Shown here piece by piece: positions 62,249 through 64,000 of a stretch of DNA of 64,000 nucleotides; position 1 is the first letter of the stretch, and every line of letters starts with the position of its first letter. The stretch comes from Pseudobdellovibrionaceae bacterium (GTDB taxonomy: Bacteria; Bdellovibrionota; Bdellovibrionia; Bdellovibrionales; UBA1609). The position numbers were made by a program, and so were the translations under genes. Under the pieces are notes generated by a model that was not told the origin of the DNA, did no database searches, and saw only the letters and a list, made by a program, of their open reading frames with translations. The stretch covers positions 62,001-126,000 of the forward strand of contig CANEZP010000009.1 of the NCBI GenBank assembly GCA_947444305.1, written 5' to 3'.

Positions 62249-63316
62249 ATGAAAACCCTCGATTGTCCCTATTCCGGAGTTTGCGGCGGCTGCGCCTGGG
62301 CCGTCCAAGACTTTGATGAACAGAATAATATGAAGTTAGAAGAAGTTCGCGCTCTATTCCCGGAAGTGCGCTGGCTCTATAGCCCCGATGCACGCGTGCG
62401 CGACAAAGTGGATTTGGTTTGGGAAGACGGCCGGCTGGGTTTGTACCGTCTCAATGACCGTACGGTTTTAGACATCGAAACTTGCGTGATGATGACCAAA
62501 CCCCTCGAAGATTTTTTCAAGGAGTACCGTCTAAAAACACCGCCGATCCGTAAGGGCAGCGTGCGCTTGCGAGTTTCACCCTCGGGCGAAAAGGGTGTCT
62601 GGCTGGATTTCGCTAACCAAGACGTTAAGAATTTATTCGATGAACGTGACTACTTAAAGTGGTTGTCGTCTATCGCCTTCGTTGAGATCGGACAGCGCCG
62701 CAAGCATCTAACTTGGAAAGACGGCGCACCCAAATTGGTCGATCCGGAATTACGGCCGTGGTTCGACAGTTACGATGCCGCCGGAAAATCTATCCCGCTT
62801 TACGGGCCCGTCGGGGGCTTTTCGCAAACCGGGTTCAACGCAAATCGTGCGTTGGTCGATTCGGTTTTAGCGTTGGCGAAGAAGTCGGCGGTCAGCGACT
62901 GGGTTGAATTATTTTGCGGGAACGGCAACTTTACGCTCGCGCTGGCTTCTACCGGCGCGCAAATCGAAGCGGTTGAGATGGATCCGCTCGCGATCGAAGG
63001 GTTGAACAAGGCTTTGCCGTCGAACGTGAAGCTTTCCCAGGCCGACGTTTACCTGAAAGCGAAAACACTTCCGGCGTTGAACGGCCGTGGGCTGCTCGTA
63101 GATCCCCCGCGCGCGGGGCTGCGCGAGGTGCTCGGCCTATTACACGAAGACAATTTACCCTCGGCGATTGTTTACGTTTCTTGTTTCACGGGAACATTCT
63201 TGAGCGACGTTGCCGACTTGAAAACACGCGGCTACCGGCTCGAGGATCTACACGCCATCAACCAGTTTCCGTATTCACCCCACGCCGAGTGGGTCGCTTT
63301 GTTGACACGCCGCTGA
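62249..63316 (+). CDS. TrmA/RumA-family RNA m5U methyltransferase
   Basis: A 355-residue enzyme. The N-terminus CPYSGVCGGC has three Cys of a 4Fe-4S cluster, with a likely fourth in ETCVMM. The SAM domain has FSQTGFNANRALVDSVLAL, WVELFCGNGNFTLALA, DPPRAGL and the catalytic Cys in YVSCFTGTF. It methylates C5 of uridine in rRNA or tRNA. It lacks a TRAM domain, so it is closer to RlmC-type enzymes than RlmD. ATG 62249 follows AAGGTG. Confidence 0.9.
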   Translation: MKTLDCPYSGVCGGCAWAVQDFDEQNNMKLEEVRALFPEVRWLYSPDARVRDKVDLVWEDGRLGLYRLNDRTVLDIETCVMMTKPLEDFFKEYRLKTPPIRKGSVRLRVSPSGEKGVWLDFANQDVKNLFDERDYLKWLSSIAFVEIGQRRKHLTWKDGAPKLVDPELRPWFDSYDAAGKSIPLYGPVGGFSQTGFNANRALVDSVLALAKKSAVSDWVELFCGNGNFTLALASTGAQIEAVEMDPLAIEGLNKALPSNVKLSQADVYLKAKTLPALNGRGLLVDPPRAGLREVLGLLHEDNLPSAIVYVSCFTGTFLSDVADLKTRGYRLEDLHAINQFPYSPHAEWVALLTRR

Positions 63317-63337
63317 TTTAAGTTATTGTCCCGCGAA

Positions 63338-64000
63338 ATGATCGTTACCGCCCACAACGTAAAGAAGAATTTCAACCACCGCATCGTGGTTGACGGCATA
63401 AGCCTCGAGGCCGACGAAGGCGATCTCGTCGCTTTGATCGGTCCGTCGGGCTGTGGGAAATCGACCTTGCTTCGCTGCTTAAACGGTCTAGAAAGCATCG
63501 ACGACGGCCGAATTCAGATTTGCAACACCACGCTGCTCTCTCCTCGCGATATCGGCCAAAAGATATTTAGTCAGCGCGCTTTGGCCGTCCGCCAAAAAGT
63601 GGGAATGGTTTTTCAAAGCTTCAATCTGTTCCCGCATCTTACGATCATCGAAAATTTGATGGTTGCCCAGCAGGTCGTCTTGCGTGTGGATAAGGCGCAG
63701 GCCGAGCTCACGGCGCTGGATTTATTACGCAAAGTAGGTCTCGAGGACCGGCACGATTTTTACCCCGGTGAAATCTCGGGCGGTCAACAGCAACGGGCGG
63801 CCATCGCGCGTGCGTTGGCCATGTCCCCGAAAGTATTGCTCTACGATGAACCGACGAGCGCACTCGATCCCACATTGGTCGACGAGGTCTTGCGCGTAAT
63901 GAAACAACTCGATCAAGAGGGCATGACCCAAATCGTGGTCACGCACGAAATGCGCTTCGCCCGCGAAGTCGCCGATCGTATCGTCTACATCGAACACGGC
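63338..64000 (+). CDS. Amino-acid ABC transporter ATP-binding protein (cut by window end)
   Basis: The first 221 residues of a GlnQ-like ATPase; the rest lies past 64000. It has Walker [14 protein letters not shown]-loop [13 protein letters not shown], the ABC signature [15 protein letters not shown], Walker [14 protein letters not shown] and the H-loop VTHEM. This set and the LNGLE start mark polar amino-acid import ATPases. Permease and binding-protein genes may follow beyond the window. Confidence 0.93.
   Translation, partial: MIVTAHNVKKNFNHRIVVDGISLEADEGDLVALIGPSGCGKSTLLRCLNGLESIDDGRIQICNTTLLSPRDIGQKIFSQRALAVRQKVGMVFQSFNLFPHLTIIENLMVAQQVVLRVDKAQAELTALDLLRKVGLEDRHDFYPGEISGGQQQRAAIARALAMSPKVLLYDEPTSALDPTLVDEVLRVMKQLDQEGMTQIVVTHEMRFAREVADRIVYIEHG

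Overview
The window looks like chromosomal DNA from a Gram-negative bacterium of the Bdellovibrio kind (Bdellovibrionota). Supporting signs are the rpsU-yqeY-dnaG-rpoD operon, many proteins with Sec signal peptides or lipoboxes, two genes with the TIGR02147/DUF4423-type HTH found in Bdellovibrio and Fibrobacteres, small RRM proteins and an RND pump. This assignment is inferred from gene content alone. The sequence is moderately GC-rich, genes are packed tightly with many 4-base ATGA overlaps, and GTG and TTG starts are common. No prophage, CRISPR array or classical insertion sequence was seen.

Layout. 0-10.5 kb is core: two RRM proteins around a SlyD-type isomerase, a SpoIID/LytB wall protein, a rhomboid protease, tadA, then the macromolecular synthesis operon with four hairpins between rpsU and yqeY. 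10.5-24 kb is mixed: small secreted proteins, a tandem acetyltransferase pair, a TolC-RND pair without an adaptor, a periplasmic cyclophilin, a histidine kinase, and a subtilisin that ends convergently on a zinc-ribbon rhomboid. 23.5-42.3 kb is the accessory-looking part. It holds an RHH regulator with a repeat-rich divergent control region and a 16-codon ORF, a possible LSm-fold protein, an orphan CpaF ATPase, two paralogous TPR-winged-helix regulators (26.0 and 38.2 kb), secreted unknowns, a ferritin/CDGSH protein, a tRNA-Met(CAT) whose 3' end is repeated around a 1.2-kb segment, and two tandem GH114 glycosidases.

42.3-52.1 kb has the RNase P RNA gene, a RAYT-like Y1 transposase, a TPMT-like methyltransferase and a leucine/isovalerate catabolic operon (hotdog protein, MCC beta, methylglutaconyl-CoA hydratase, biotin carboxylase, separate biotin carrier, HMG-CoA lyase). 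52.1-64 kb has a probable 31-residue secreted peptide, glutathione peroxidase, a Tam-like methyltransferase, a TMTC-like GT-C/TPR protein, an orphan ParA with a partner, a large lipoprotein followed by a TIGR02147 protein, a TrmA-family RNA methyltransferase and the start of an amino-acid ABC transporter ATPase cut by the window edge.

The most unusual material is: the TPR-dual-winged-helix regulator pair; the repeated pairing of a secreted protein gene with a downstream TIGR02147-type HTH gene; the RHH/operator/16-codon ORF control region; and the tRNA-3'-end-derived repeats. No complete new system can be proven from sequence alone.
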